The notes beneath the pieces are model-generated. The model did no database searches. It had not been told where the DNA came from and worked only from the letters and a program-made list of their open reading frames with translations. Shown here piece after piece: positions 1 through 8,033 of a stretch of DNA of 44,083 nt. This stretch comes from CAYXRK01 sp964467615 (GTDB lineage: Bacteria > Hydrogenedentota > Hydrogenedentia > Hydrogenedentales > GCA-2746185), in NCBI GenBank assembly GCA_964467615.1, contig CAYXRK010000016.1, positions 1 through 44,083 of the forward strand, given 5' to 3'. A program made the position numbers and the translations under genes. How positions within the stretch are numbered: position 1 is the first letter of the stretch; each line of letters opens with the position of its first letter.

Positions 1-360
1 CCGCGCTGGGTCCGTTTCCGAGCCGCTCTTCTATTTCCAGGCTCTTGCGGTACCAGCCTTCTGCGGCGTCGAAGTCCCGCCGCTCCTGCGCCACGATGCC
101 CAATTGGTGATAGGTGCTCGCCGCGCTGGGTCCGTTTCCGAGCCGCTCTTCTATTTCCAGGCTCTTGCGGTACCAACCCTCAGCGGAGTCGAAGTCCCGC
201 CGTTCCTCCGCCACGATGCCGAGTTGGTGATAGGTGATCGCTGCGCCGGGTTCGTTTCCGAGCCGCTCTTTTATTTCCAGGCTCTTGCGGTACCAGCCTT
301 CTGCGGCGTCGAAGTCCCGCCGCTCGTACGCCACGGTGCCCAGCTGGTGGTAAGCGCTGG
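1..360 (-). repeat. Three near-identical 120-bp TPR-coding units
   Basis: Bases 1-120, 121-240 and 241-360 align without gaps. By eye the first two differ at about 9 of 120 positions, and the first and third at about 13. Each unit encodes 40 residues in the frame of the CHAT-NB-ARC gene, with conserved YHQLG, ERRDFD, AEGWYRKSLEI and ERLGN blocks. The next TPR inward (361-480) has clearly diverged. The array continues past the window edge, so the copy number is unknown. Similarity at third codon positions points to recent duplication or gene conversion. Confidence 0.95.
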
Positions 361-2911
361 CTTCGTGCTTTTCGTGACGGCGCTCACAGTGGTGTTCGGC
401 CAGTGCTTCGCAGTAGCGCGCCGCGGCATCGAAATCGCGCGCCTGCTGATGAACAAAGCCTAACCATTGCAGCAGCGCGGCGCGCTCGTCGTCCAAGCCG
501 TCCAGTGTTTCGGAACGGTCGAGGGCGGAGACCACATTGGCCAGATGAGACGCCATGAATCCCCGCTGCTCGTGAAACGCTTTCGGCGTAAATAGATCGG
601 CCAAGCCTGCAAAAACTTTGACGAAGGCTCGCGCCCATGCCAAACGCTCGGCCTCGGGAACATTGCCAACAAACCGACCTCGGAGATAGCCCGTCAGGGC
701 CGGGTGAAGCTCGAACTGGTTCTGTCCATGATCGGTCAACAATCCCGCGCGGGCCAGCGTTGTTGTCAACGCATCGATGGTCGCACGCGGGATTGCCTTC
801 TCCGATTCCTGGATCATCAACTCCAAATAATCGGCATCGACGAACCGCTCGTGATAGGCGATCGGGACCAGAAGTTCTCGAGCATCGTTCGATAGGCCTG
901 TCACAATGACTTCGAACGCGGCGTAGACGGTGGCGAGGGCCTCCTCGACGCCTGGGAACGCGGCGAGGTTGTTGTTGATGGCCTCGGTGAGGTGTTCGGG
1001 CCGGACGCCGGGCGTTTCGAGCTGCGGCAGTATGGCGCGCATCAACAGCGGAAGGCCATGGAGGGCGTCCATGAGTTTTTGGAAGGCGTCGGACTCGCGA
1101 TCCACATCGATTCCCAGATCGCCGAGGATCCGGTTACAAAAGTGCCAGCGCTCCTCCCCGTGCAGACCACCGAGTTCGACCTTGCGGCGATGCTCCTGCG
1201 GAATCCAAGGCTCCGGACTGCGGCTGGTGATGATGACCTTGGTAGCGCCGCCGCGCAGCTTCTTGAGAAAGGTCACCAAGTGCGCGCGGTCTTCTTCATT
1301 CATGGCGGGTCGCACGCCCGCCTCAGGCAGCCCGGCGACGGCTTCGAAGTTGTCCCACACGATCACGAATTTGTTCTCGCGCAGGATCTTGGCGAGTTCG
1401 TCGATCTTCTGATCCATCGGGAGTAGAGACGGTTCGTGGCCCGTTCCTGGGAGACGTTCGAGCATGCGGTTGAAAAGGGATCCCGCCGTGCCTATCTCGC
1501 TGGAAAAACGAATCCAGAGACAGCCGAGTCCCAGGCCGTTCGTCTCCTCGAGCCACTGGAGAAATCCGCGCGCGAGCGTGGTTTTCCCGACGCCGCCGAG
1601 ACCGTGGATGAGGATGGCCGCGGGCGGGGCCAGCATCGCGCGTTCGAGCGCGAGCACCGCGGAATCGCGGCCGATGAAGCCGTAGGGGTTCTCCGTGTCG
1701 CGGGCCTCGTCGGGCAGGAGGTCGGGTCCGCCGTCGTCCGAACCGGTCGCGGTCCGCGCGAACGCGAGCCTGAAAACTTCTTGCTCGTACAGGACAGGTA
1801 CGACCCAGTCTTCCAAGGGGAACTTGCCGCGGGCGCAGACCCGGCCCTTCTCGGCCAGCATCTGCTGGCGGCCTTTGCGGACGGCCTCTGCCGCGTCGCC
1901 GCTCTTAAACAGGGCCCGGTAGAACGCGGGGATGAACTGTTTGGTCGCGCTGACGCGCACCGAGTAGGCCATCGCCGTGACGCCGCGCACGCCCGTCTTG
2001 ATCAATCCGCCCGCGACGGACGCGAAGGCCGAGCCGCCGCCTTCGGAGATTGTCGCGCCTTCGCACGCGTCGAGCAGGACGAGCGGCAGGCCGTATTCGC
2101 GCAGGAGCGAGGCGAGTTGCGAGGCCGATACGGGATCATGACCACCGTCCGCGTTTTCGAACAGTAGGCGGCCCTCTTTGCCAGTGTCGCCTTCATCCTG
2201 GAAGTAGCCGCCGTGGCCGTCGAAGTGCAACAAGTGGTAGTGGTTCGGGTGTTCGTCGAGATGCGTGCGGAGCTGGGCGAAGGTGGGCGGGCGCAGCACC
2301 GTGACGGCCGCGGGCAGCTTTTCTGTTCGGATCAAATCGACCACAGAGCGCGCGCTGCTTCGGTAAGCAAAGTCGTTGGCCTTCGGCCTGGCGATGACGA
2401 GGAGGATATTGACCCGATTGGCGGGCAAGTCGGGCGAGATCGGACGCGGGTCCGCGACATCGTGGAGGCGGCGGACGATTTTCGACGCATGGCCGAGTGG
2501 GACGGTGTTGGGGTCGGCGAGGAGTTCCCAAGGCCAGGAGAGAACGCGTGGATCGTTGCTGACGAACTTGAGCGTCAGATGCTGATGGCCGGACGCGACG
2601 GCCTTGGTGTAGAGGTCGCGCGCGGGGCCGTTGAACAAGGCCGTGAACACTCGCTCGCCCCAGGCCCGCATCGCCTTTTGGACGCGTTCGGCGCGAAGGG
2701 TGTCCGGATAGTAGGGGTAGTTGAGGAACTCCTCGAGGTACCACTGCAGTTCGTCCATGAGCACGGCGTTGGGCGCGCCGTCGACGGAGTAGTCGTAGGG
2801 CGAAGGCAACTCGACGGGGTTGGTGGGCACGCCGTCTGCGCGCACGACTCGGAAACGAAATTCGCCGTCCGATTCGTGGTGAAGAATAGTAAGCAGCGTC
2901 GATTGCGGCAT
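1..2911 (-). CDS. CHAT protease / NB-ARC NTPase / TPR protein (C-terminus beyond window)
   Basis: The reading frame stays open from an ATG at 2911 to the window edge, giving at least 970 residues with no stop. Domains in order: an N-terminal part with a WPWELL segment (about 130); a CHAT caspase-like protease with the His motif HFDGHGG (His about 233) and the Cys motif LLDACEG (Cys283); a STAND/NB-ARC NTPase with P-loop GLGGVGKTT (about 437-445), Walker B-like FVIVWDNF (Asp520), a sensor-like VIITSR and a GLPL motif; a helical region; then TPRs from about 815 to the edge. From about 852 the TPR units are 40 residues long and nearly identical. In such proteins the TPRs usually sense a trigger, the NTPase oligomerises and CHAT cleaves a target; that role is inferred here. 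A defence or programmed-death function fits best, but signalling is possible. No partner gene is visible, and what lies beyond base 1 is unknown. Confidence 0.9.
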   Translation of the reverse strand, partial: MPQSTLLTILHHESDGEFRFRVVRADGVPTNPVELPSPYDYSVDGAPNAVLMDELQWYLEEFLNYPYYPDTLRAERVQKAMRAWGERVFTALFNGPARDLYTKAVASGHQHLTLKFVSNDPRVLSWPWELLADPNTVPLGHASKIVRRLHDVADPRPISPDLPANRVNILLVIARPKANDFAYRSSARSVVDLIRTEKLPAAVTVLRPPTFAQLRTHLDEHPNHYHLLHFDGHGGYFQDEGDTGKEGRLLFENADGGHDPVSASQLASLLREYGLPLVLLDACEGATISEGGGSAFASVAGGLIKTGVRGVTAMAYSVRVSATKQFIPAFYRALFKSGDAAEAVRKGRQQMLAEKGRVCARGKFPLEDWVVPVLYEQEVFRLAFARTATGSDDGGPDLLPDEARDTENPYGFIGRDSAVLALERAMLAPPAAILIHGLGGVGKTTLARGFLQWLEETNGLGLGCLWIRFSSEIGTAGSLFNRMLERLPGTGHEPSLLPMDQKIDELAKILRENKFVIVWDNFEAVAGLPEAGVRPAMNEEDRAHLVTFLKKLRGGATKVIITSRSPEPWIPQEHRRKVELGGLHGEERWHFCNRILGDLGIDVDRESDAFQKLMDALHGLPLLMRAILPQLETPGVRPEHLTEAINNNLAAFPGVEEALATVYAAFEVIVTGLSNDARELLVPIAYHERFVDADYLELMIQESEKAIPRATIDALTTTLARAGLLTDHGQNQFELHPALTGYLRGRFVGNVPEAERLAWARAFVKVFAGLADLFTPKAFHEQRGFMASHLANVVSALDRSETLDGLDDERAALLQWLGFVHQQARDFDAAARYCEALAEHHCERRHEKHEASAYHQLGTVAYERRDFDAAEGWYRKSLEIKERLGNEPGAAITYHQLGIVAEERRDFDSAEGWYRKSLEIEERLGNGPSAASTYHQLGIVAQERRDFDAAEGWYRKSLEIEERLGNGPSA

Positions 2912-3370
2912 TTTATGTTGAGGCCGAGTTAGCCCGGTAGTATGGCGACGGGCACGATAGAACGCGGCGCGATTTGCGTTACAGCCCGTTGAGACTGTAG
3001 CAGGACGCGGCGAGTCGTTCCAAGGGGCGGGGGAGCGGAAGTGAGTACGAGCGGAAGCGGGGGCCTGGAGTCCATTCCAGATTGCTGCCATCGCAGGACG
3101 GGCTTGGCGGCTGCTCCACACGCGGCAGCCGAGGGCGGCTGCCCCACACACGGCAGCCGGGGGCGGCTGCCCCAAATGCGCTTGGTGTAGAGGTCCAGGC
3201 GATCTTATATTTGCGGGCCACATCCGATGGATGTAGCCTACTTTATCGACTTGGAATTGTGTTGACGCTTGTTTCCTTGCAACGGTGGCCGGTAGCTTCT
3301 ATCATGTAGCGTTGTGGATGGGTGAAACGGGCCGGTTTGGCGTGGTCCGTGTGCTGGGTAGGAGTGTTTG
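2912..3370. other. Divergent intergenic region without a convincing gene
   Basis: This 459-bp gap separates the starts of the minus-strand CHAT gene and the plus-strand radical SAM gene, so it should hold both promoters. I could not pick out a clear -35/-10 pair. The main structure is the 28-bp palindromic repeat at 3108-3181. Short open frames here have no protein-like composition. Confidence 0.6.
3108..3181. repeat. 28-bp tandem palindromic repeat, about 2.5 copies
   Basis: Units begin at 3108, 3136 and 3164. Each carries the arms CGGCTGC and GCAGCCG around a 7-9 base spacer of the type CCCCACAC, so every full unit can form a hairpin. The third unit contains only the left arm. There is no unique spacer between units, so this is not a CRISPR array. 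It could be a protein-binding site, an RNA structure or a dispersed REP-like element. Confidence 0.75.
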
Positions 3371-4834
3371 ATGCGTGTCCAGTTTGTATTGCCGCCGTTT
3401 GATTTGTCGGCGTCGTATGGAAGCACGACGAAGATGAAGCGCGGCTTTTTGCCTTCGCTCGGCGTTGGGCATATCGCCGCGATGATTGAAGAGCGCGGCC
3501 ATGAGACGAACCTGCTCGACGCGCAGGTGATGGATCTCGACGCGGTCCGCACGGTGGACAAGATTCTCGAGTACGGGCCGGATGTCGTGGGTCTGTCGGT
3601 GATGAATGCATACGCCCACTCCGGCTACGCGGTCGCTTCGGAACTGAAAGCGCGCGCGCCGCACGTGTTCATCGTGATGGGCGGGCCGCACGCCACGGCA
3701 AACTACAAAGTCATTCACGAGGAATGTCCGGCGGTCGACGCGGTGGTGCCCGGCGAGGGGGAAGTCCCCTTCGCGCAAATCGTCGACAAGCTGAGCGCCA
3801 AGGAAGATTGGCGCTCGGTGAAGGGCATCTCGTATCGGATGGCCGACGGCAAGTCGATGCTGAACGGCCACGCCGAGACCATATCGAACCTCGATTTGCT
3901 GCCGCATCCCGCGAGGCATCTTTACGATTCGTATCCGTATCGCCCGCTTCCGAACCAGGTGCGGCAGGAACCTTCGACCACCTCGATCACCTCGCGCGGA
4001 TGCTCGTGGGGCAAGTGCACGTTCTGCTTTCAGGGCGGCGAATACTCTTCTCGTTTTCGTCGGCGCTCGCCCCGGAACGTGGTGGAGGAGTTGATCCCGC
4101 TGGTCAAGGAGCGGGGCTTCCGCGACATCATCTTCTGGGACGATACGTTCGCCGTCAGCCCGCGGTGGATAGACGACTTTTGCGATTGCCTCGATAAAGA
4201 GAAACTCGACATTACGTGGTCGTGTTACGGCCACATGCGCGCCGTGACGCCGGAGATGCTTAACCGGATGGCGGCGTCGGGTTGTTACAACCTGTACTAC
4301 GGGTTCGAGTCGGGCGTGCAGGAACTTCTCGACTTGGTCAAAAAGGGGACGACGCGCCGGGAAATTCGCAACGCGGTGCAATGGGCGAAGGACGCGGGCA
4401 TTCAAGTGCGCGGGTCGTTCATCCTGGGATTCCCGACCGAGCGGCCCGAGCAGACGCTCGAGACAATCCGCTTTGCGTGCGAACTCAACGCCGAATGGAT
4501 GATGTTCTACCCGTTCGACGTGCTGCCGGGTACGCCCATCGAGGCGCTCGCGCACCAGGACGGGCAAATCATCGAGAACCAGCGCAATCTTCATTTCCCC
4601 GAATACGTGCCCTCTGGTTTCCGAGATCAGGAACAGGTCTACAACATGGTGCGGAAGGCCTATCTCAAGTATTACTTGCGCCCGAGCTACTGGGGCCTGG
4701 TGACACGGACGCTGGTCCGCCGGCCGTACCTGTTCAAATACTACTACGACGCGGCGAAGTTCTGGTTCGAATTGACGATGGGTGGCGGCCGGCTCGCGGC
4801 GAACACCGCCGAGGTGTCCGCGACCGCGAACTAA
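3371..4834 (+). CDS. B12-binding-domain radical SAM protein
   Basis: A 487-residue protein with an N-terminal Rossmann-like cobalamin-binding domain (about 30-150; GGPHAT and GEGE segments, no DxHxxG base-off motif) followed by a radical SAM domain. The cluster motif is RGCSWGKCTFC, with four residues between the first two cysteines instead of the usual three. Downstream come radical SAM-like FWDDTF, a YYGFESG segment and the GSFILGFPTE strand. Proteins of this class do B12-dependent radical methylations or ring chemistry; the substrate is unknown. The ATG at 3371 is preferred because AGGAG at 3360-3364 is six bases upstream; a TTG just before it would sit too close. It stands alone, convergent with the ABC ATPase gene. 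Confidence 0.85.
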   Translation: MRVQFVLPPFDLSASYGSTTKMKRGFLPSLGVGHIAAMIEERGHETNLLDAQVMDLDAVRTVDKILEYGPDVVGLSVMNAYAHSGYAVASELKARAPHVFIVMGGPHATANYKVIHEECPAVDAVVPGEGEVPFAQIVDKLSAKEDWRSVKGISYRMADGKSMLNGHAETISNLDLLPHPARHLYDSYPYRPLPNQVRQEPSTTSITSRGCSWGKCTFCFQGGEYSSRFRRRSPRNVVEELIPLVKERGFRDIIFWDDTFAVSPRWIDDFCDCLDKEKLDITWSCYGHMRAVTPEMLNRMAASGCYNLYYGFESGVQELLDLVKKGTTRREIRNAVQWAKDAGIQVRGSFILGFPTERPEQTLETIRFACELNAEWMMFYPFDVLPGTPIEALAHQDGQIIENQRNLHFPEYVPSGFRDQEQVYNMVRKAYLKYYLRPSYWGLVTRTLVRRPYLFKYYYDAAKFWFELTMGGGRLAANTAEVSATAN

Positions 4835-4931
4835 CCGTCTCTGGCGAACGTGTCGATTGCCGACAGTACCAGAGGAGGACCCTCGATCCAGCCCGCCGGA
4901 GTATGGATCGCCAGATGCCGGTCGAACTATC

Positions 4932-4954
4932 CGCTCTCGATAGAGCGATTATTT
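4932..4954 (+). terminator. Possible weak terminator between convergent genes
   Basis: CGCTCT (4932-4937) and AGAGCG (4942-4947) form a 6-bp stem with a 4-base loop, followed on the plus strand by the T-rich ATTATTT. It lies just before the stop of the minus-strand ABC ATPase gene and about 100 bases after the radical SAM stop, so it may end plus-strand transcription. The stem is short, hence low confidence. Confidence 0.35.
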
Positions 4955-6439
4955 CCCCGTCGCCAGGTGCATGATCTTTTCTTGCGTCGCGTCCGCGCGG
5001 GCGAGTTCGCCGGCGAGGCGGCCCTCGTGCATGACGAGAATGCGGTCGCACATGCCGAGGACTTCGGGCAGTTCGCTGGAGATCATGAGGATGGAGACGC
5101 CTTTGCGCACTAGGTCGTTCATAAGCCGGTAAATCTCGACCTTCGCGCCGACGTCAATGCCGCGGGTCGGCTCGTCGAAGATGAGCAGCTTTGACCGTGT
5201 AAACAGCCACTTCGCGAGGACGACTTTTTGTTGGTTGCCGCCGGATAGGTTCTGCGCGATCTGATCGATGGAAGGCGTTTTGATTTGGAGGTCGGCGACG
5301 AACTTTTCGGACGCGGCGCGTTCTGCGCGGCGCGAGATGAATGGGCCGCGCACGAGCGCTTTGAGGTTTGCGAGGGTGGCGTTTTCGCGGACGGTCATGC
5401 CGAGCACGAGGCCTTGGTGCTTTCGGTCCTCGGTGAGCAGCCCGATTCCGTGGGCGATGGCGTCGCGCGGCGAACGCAGTTGGACGGGCGCGCCGTCGAG
5501 GTAGATCGCGCCGTTGTCGAGCGCGTCGGCGCCGAAGATAGCGCGGGCGACTTCGGTGCGGCCCGCGCCGACGAGGCCGGTCAGTCCGACGATTTCGCCT
5601 TGATGCACGGCGAACGAGACGTTTGCGAATGCGCCGCGGCGGGTGAGGCCCTCGACACGCAGGCGTTCCGGGCCGCGCGGGAATTGCTCCTTCGGGAACT
5701 CGTCCTTCAACTCGCGGCCGACCATCATGCGGATGATGTCTTCGCGCGTGACCTCGAGCACCGGTTTGGTGGCGATGTATTGGCCGTCGCGCATCACGGT
5801 CACGCGGTCGCCGATTTGGAAAATTTCGTCGAGCCGGTGGGAGATGTAGATGATGCCGATGTTCTGCTGCTTGAGTTCGCGGATGAGGCTGAACAGGTGC
5901 GCGAGTTCGTGGCCGGTCAATGTGGCCGAAGGTTCGTCCATGACGATGATCTTGGCGTTGAACGACACGGCCTTGGCGATCTCGACCATCTGCTGTTCGG
6001 CGATGGAGCATTCGTTGACCGGTTTGCGAGAATCGAGATTGACTTGGATGCGATCGAGGACCGCACGCGCGTCGCGGTGCATGCGGCGCCAGTCGATGAA
6101 GGGCGATCTGCCGAAGCGGGGTTCGCGGCCGAGGAAAATGTTCTCGGCGACGGAGAGGTAGGGACTTAGGTTGAACTCCTGGTAAATCATGCTGACGCCG
6201 AGTTGTTGCGCGTGGTGCGGGGATTGGAGGCGGACGGGGCCGCCGTCGAGCCGGATTTCGCCTTCGTCCATCGGCTGTGCGCCGGCGAGGATTTTCATCA
6301 GTGTCGATTTGCCCGCGCCGTTCTCGCCGACGAGGCAATGGACCTCGCCGGGATGGAGGTCGAACTGGACGCTGTCGAGCGCGAGGACGCCGGGAAAGCG
6401 TTTCGTGACGCCGGACATTTGTAAGACGGGAGCGAGCAT
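4949..6439 (-). CDS. Sugar-type ABC transporter ATP-binding protein (RbsA/MglA/XylG-like)
   Basis: A 496-residue tandem ABC ATPase with the organisation of monosaccharide importers. The first half has Walker A GENGAGKST (about 38-46), Q-loop MIYQEFNL and Walker B IIVMDEPSA. Its signature is the degenerate CSIAEQQMVE type usual for this family. The second half has the expected degenerate Walker A (LVGAGRTEVAR), the intact signature LSGGNQQK (about 398) and FDEPTRGIDVGAK (about 421). The frame is open further upstream, but the ATG at 6439 gives the normal N-terminus. No permease or sugar-binding protein gene lies next to it, which is unusual since these are normally encoded together. The specific sugar cannot be told from the sequence. 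Confidence 0.9.
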   Translation of the reverse strand: MLAPVLQMSGVTKRFPGVLALDSVQFDLHPGEVHCLVGENGAGKSTLMKILAGAQPMDEGEIRLDGGPVRLQSPHHAQQLGVSMIYQEFNLSPYLSVAENIFLGREPRFGRSPFIDWRRMHRDARAVLDRIQVNLDSRKPVNECSIAEQQMVEIAKAVSFNAKIIVMDEPSATLTGHELAHLFSLIRELKQQNIGIIYISHRLDEIFQIGDRVTVMRDGQYIATKPVLEVTREDIIRMMVGRELKDEFPKEQFPRGPERLRVEGLTRRGAFANVSFAVHQGEIVGLTGLVGAGRTEVARAIFGADALDNGAIYLDGAPVQLRSPRDAIAHGIGLLTEDRKHQGLVLGMTVRENATLANLKALVRGPFISRRAERAASEKFVADLQIKTPSIDQIAQNLSGGNQQKVVLAKWLFTRSKLLIFDEPTRGIDVGAKVEIYRLMNDLVRKGVSILMISSELPEVLGMCDRILVMHEGRLAGELARADATQEKIMHLATGK

Positions 6440-6519
6440 GTGCTTAACGTTTCCGTAGCAGGGGACGCGCGAGTATATCAAGACCCCGCGCCGCGCGGAG
6501 CATTCAAGGCAGTGGCGAG

Positions 6520-7407
6520 TCAGCGGTCCGTAATGGTTTCGGCCTTGATGAATTTGTGAATAAAAGGGATAGCAATTATCCCGCGGAGAGGCCGCCATTC
6601 CGCGTCCTGAAAACCTTTAAGCCCGATTTGGATTTGCCGGAGATCGTCCCGCAGACGAAACGTCCCAAACACGCGGTCCCAAACCGAAAAAATGCTCGAG
6701 TAATTCGAATCGGTCTCAGGCCGATAGTCGCTATGGTGGACCCAATGCATCCAAGGTGTCACGATGACCGCGCGCAATCGCCGATCCAGTTTCGCGGGGA
6801 CAGCGACGTTGCTGTGGTGGAACATGATGATCGGCAACAAGAGCAATTCGTAGACCGCCAACTGAACCATGGACAAACCGAGGACCGGCAGCACGGCCAT
6901 TCGCGCCAATGCGGACAGGGCGATCTCGCCGGTGTGAAATCGGAGCGCGGTGCTCGCGTCCATCTCCGCGTCGCTGTGGTGAACGGCGTGGAACCGCCAC
7001 AACAGCGGGACCCTGTGGTTCATCACGTGCCAAGCATATTGCCAAGCGTCAAAGAGAATGATCGCCAATACCCATTGCAGGACAACGGGAAGCGTTACCC
7101 AGTTGAGCAAGCCAATGCTTTGTTCCCGGGCAAACTCCGACGCGAGCAGCAGACCCGCTGAGAAAAGGACCGCCACGATCAAGGCATTGACGATTCCGAG
7201 GACGATGTTTCGCGCGTAATGTTCACCGCGGCGGGCGCGAGCACCGATCAACGGCCACGCGACCTCGAGGCCCCAGAGCAGGGCGAGGATAATTGCCGCG
7301 GAAACCCCGCGAATGCTGAGTATCTCGAAGTCCACCGCGACAGATGCCCCAGTCTTCCGAGTTTCGGCATAGTACGGCGCGCCGAGGCGGAACCAGGAGT
7401 GTATCAA
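6520..7407 (-). CDS. Sterol desaturase / fatty acid hydroxylase family membrane protein
   Basis: Up to 295 residues with several hydrophobic segments (about 35-55, 68-90, 103-120 and 170-195) and the di-iron histidine clusters of the family: HVMNH (127-131), HAVHH (140-144), HH (197-198) and HWVHH (221-225). Members insert hydroxyl groups or double bonds into lipids; the substrate here is unknown. The start is uncertain: the longest form begins at a TTG (7407) without a ribosome site, and a GTG at 7335 would start just before the first membrane segment. It is divergent from the toxin-antitoxin pair and unlinked to other lipid genes. Confidence 0.8.
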   Translation of the reverse strand: MIHSWFRLGAPYYAETRKTGASVAVDFEILSIRGVSAAIILALLWGLEVAWPLIGARARRGEHYARNIVLGIVNALIVAVLFSAGLLLASEFAREQSIGLLNWVTLPVVLQWVLAIILFDAWQYAWHVMNHRVPLLWRFHAVHHSDAEMDASTALRFHTGEIALSALARMAVLPVLGLSMVQLAVYELLLLPIIMFHHSNVAVPAKLDRRLRAVIVTPWMHWVHHSDYRPETDSNYSSIFSVWDRVFGTFRLRDDLRQIQIGLKGFQDAEWRPLRGIIAIPFIHKFIKAETITDR

Positions 7408-7445
7408 GAGTCAGCATCGCACGGACGGGCCGCGCGACGAACTGA

Positions 7446-7451
7446 TATACT
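7446..7451 (+). promoter_or_regulatory. Candidate -10 element before the toxin-antitoxin pair
   Basis: TATACT matches the sigma-70 -10 consensus well and lies 31 bases before the antitoxin ATG at 7483. No good -35 hexamer is found 16-18 bases upstream, so this remains a weak prediction. Confidence 0.3.
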
Positions 7452-7482
7452 GTAACGTGAGTAGACATTCGTGGGGCTGAAA

Positions 7483-7737
7483 ATGGTCCGGCTAAACGAG
7501 CAATCCTTCGTGAGCGAATTGTCCCAGCGTCTCGATGAAGCCGAGCGGACCGGCGAGCGGACGATTATTCAACGAAATGGGAACGACGTCGCCGCGCTTG
7601 TATCGATGGACGAACTGGATTTGCTCGAGAAGCTCGAGGACTTTATCGATTTGTCGGAAGCAGAGAGGCGACTGTCTGACCCGGCCGAGGAACCGCTCCC
7701 GTACGAGGCCATCCGCGAGAGACTCGGCCTGGTGTGA
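7483..7737 (+). CDS. Phd/YefM-type antitoxin
   Basis: An 84-residue protein of the type II antitoxin Phd/YefM family. The N-terminal half has the family pattern of a short strand and helix followed by IIQRNGNDVAALVSMDELD. The C-terminal half is acidic and helical (LEDFIDLSEAERRL), the usual toxin-binding tail. The ATG at 7483 follows GGGG at 7472-7475; an in-frame GTG at 7471 would add four residues. It overlaps the toxin gene by four bases (GTGA), so the two are translationally coupled. Pairs like this normally repress their own promoter through the antitoxin. Confidence 0.85.
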   Translation: MVRLNEQSFVSELSQRLDEAERTGERTIIQRNGNDVAALVSMDELDLLEKLEDFIDLSEAERRLSDPAEEPLPYEAIRERLGLV

Positions 7738-7997
7738 CGTACGCAGTTCGAATTGTTCCATCCGCCGCAAAGGAACTCGAACGTCTATCATTTGAGAACC
7801 AACGGCGAATCGACAGCCGGATCAGCGACCTGGCGAGCAACCCGCGGTCTCCCGGTTCGACTCCTCTTAAAGGGGGGATGCGAGGGCTTTGGCGAACGCG
7901 CGTCGGGGACTACCGGATCATCTACGAGATTCGCGACTCGGAACTCGTCGTCGTCGTTGCAAAGATCGGTCACCGGCGAGAAATCTACCGCGACTGA
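7734..7997 (+). CDS. RelE/ParE-superfamily toxin
   Basis: An 87-residue basic protein starting at GTG inside the antitoxin stop. It shows the RelE-fold pattern: an N-terminal strand (YAVRIVPSAAKELERL), helices, then LKGGMRGLWRTRVGDYRIIYEI and VVVAKIGHRREIYRD at the C-terminus. The arginines and the final HRREIY segment match ribosome-dependent RNase members of the RelE branch better than ParE, but the target is not proven. The full length and intact motif set suggest a functional module. Confidence 0.87.
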   Translation: MTYAVRIVPSAAKELERLSFENQRRIDSRISDLASNPRSPGSTPLKGGMRGLWRTRVGDYRIIYEIRDSELVVVVAKIGHRREIYRD

Positions 7998-8033
7998 TTT
8001 ACTGCAACCGATTATCGGCGCGAAATAAAAACT

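Noticed and set aside
1..360. Possible CRISPR or non-coding tandem repeat
   Set aside because: Units are 120 bp, contiguous, without spacers, and encode TPRs in the frame of the large minus-strand gene.
3302..4594. 430-codon open frame antisense to the radical SAM gene
   Set aside because: Its composition is a mirror of the real gene's codon pattern (Arg/His/Val-rich), and the plus strand carries clear family motifs.
5154..6338. Long Arg/Pro-rich frame inside the ABC ATPase gene, and antisense frames such as 5285-6169
   Set aside because: The sequence is a frame-shifted shadow of the ABC ATPase with no domain of its own.
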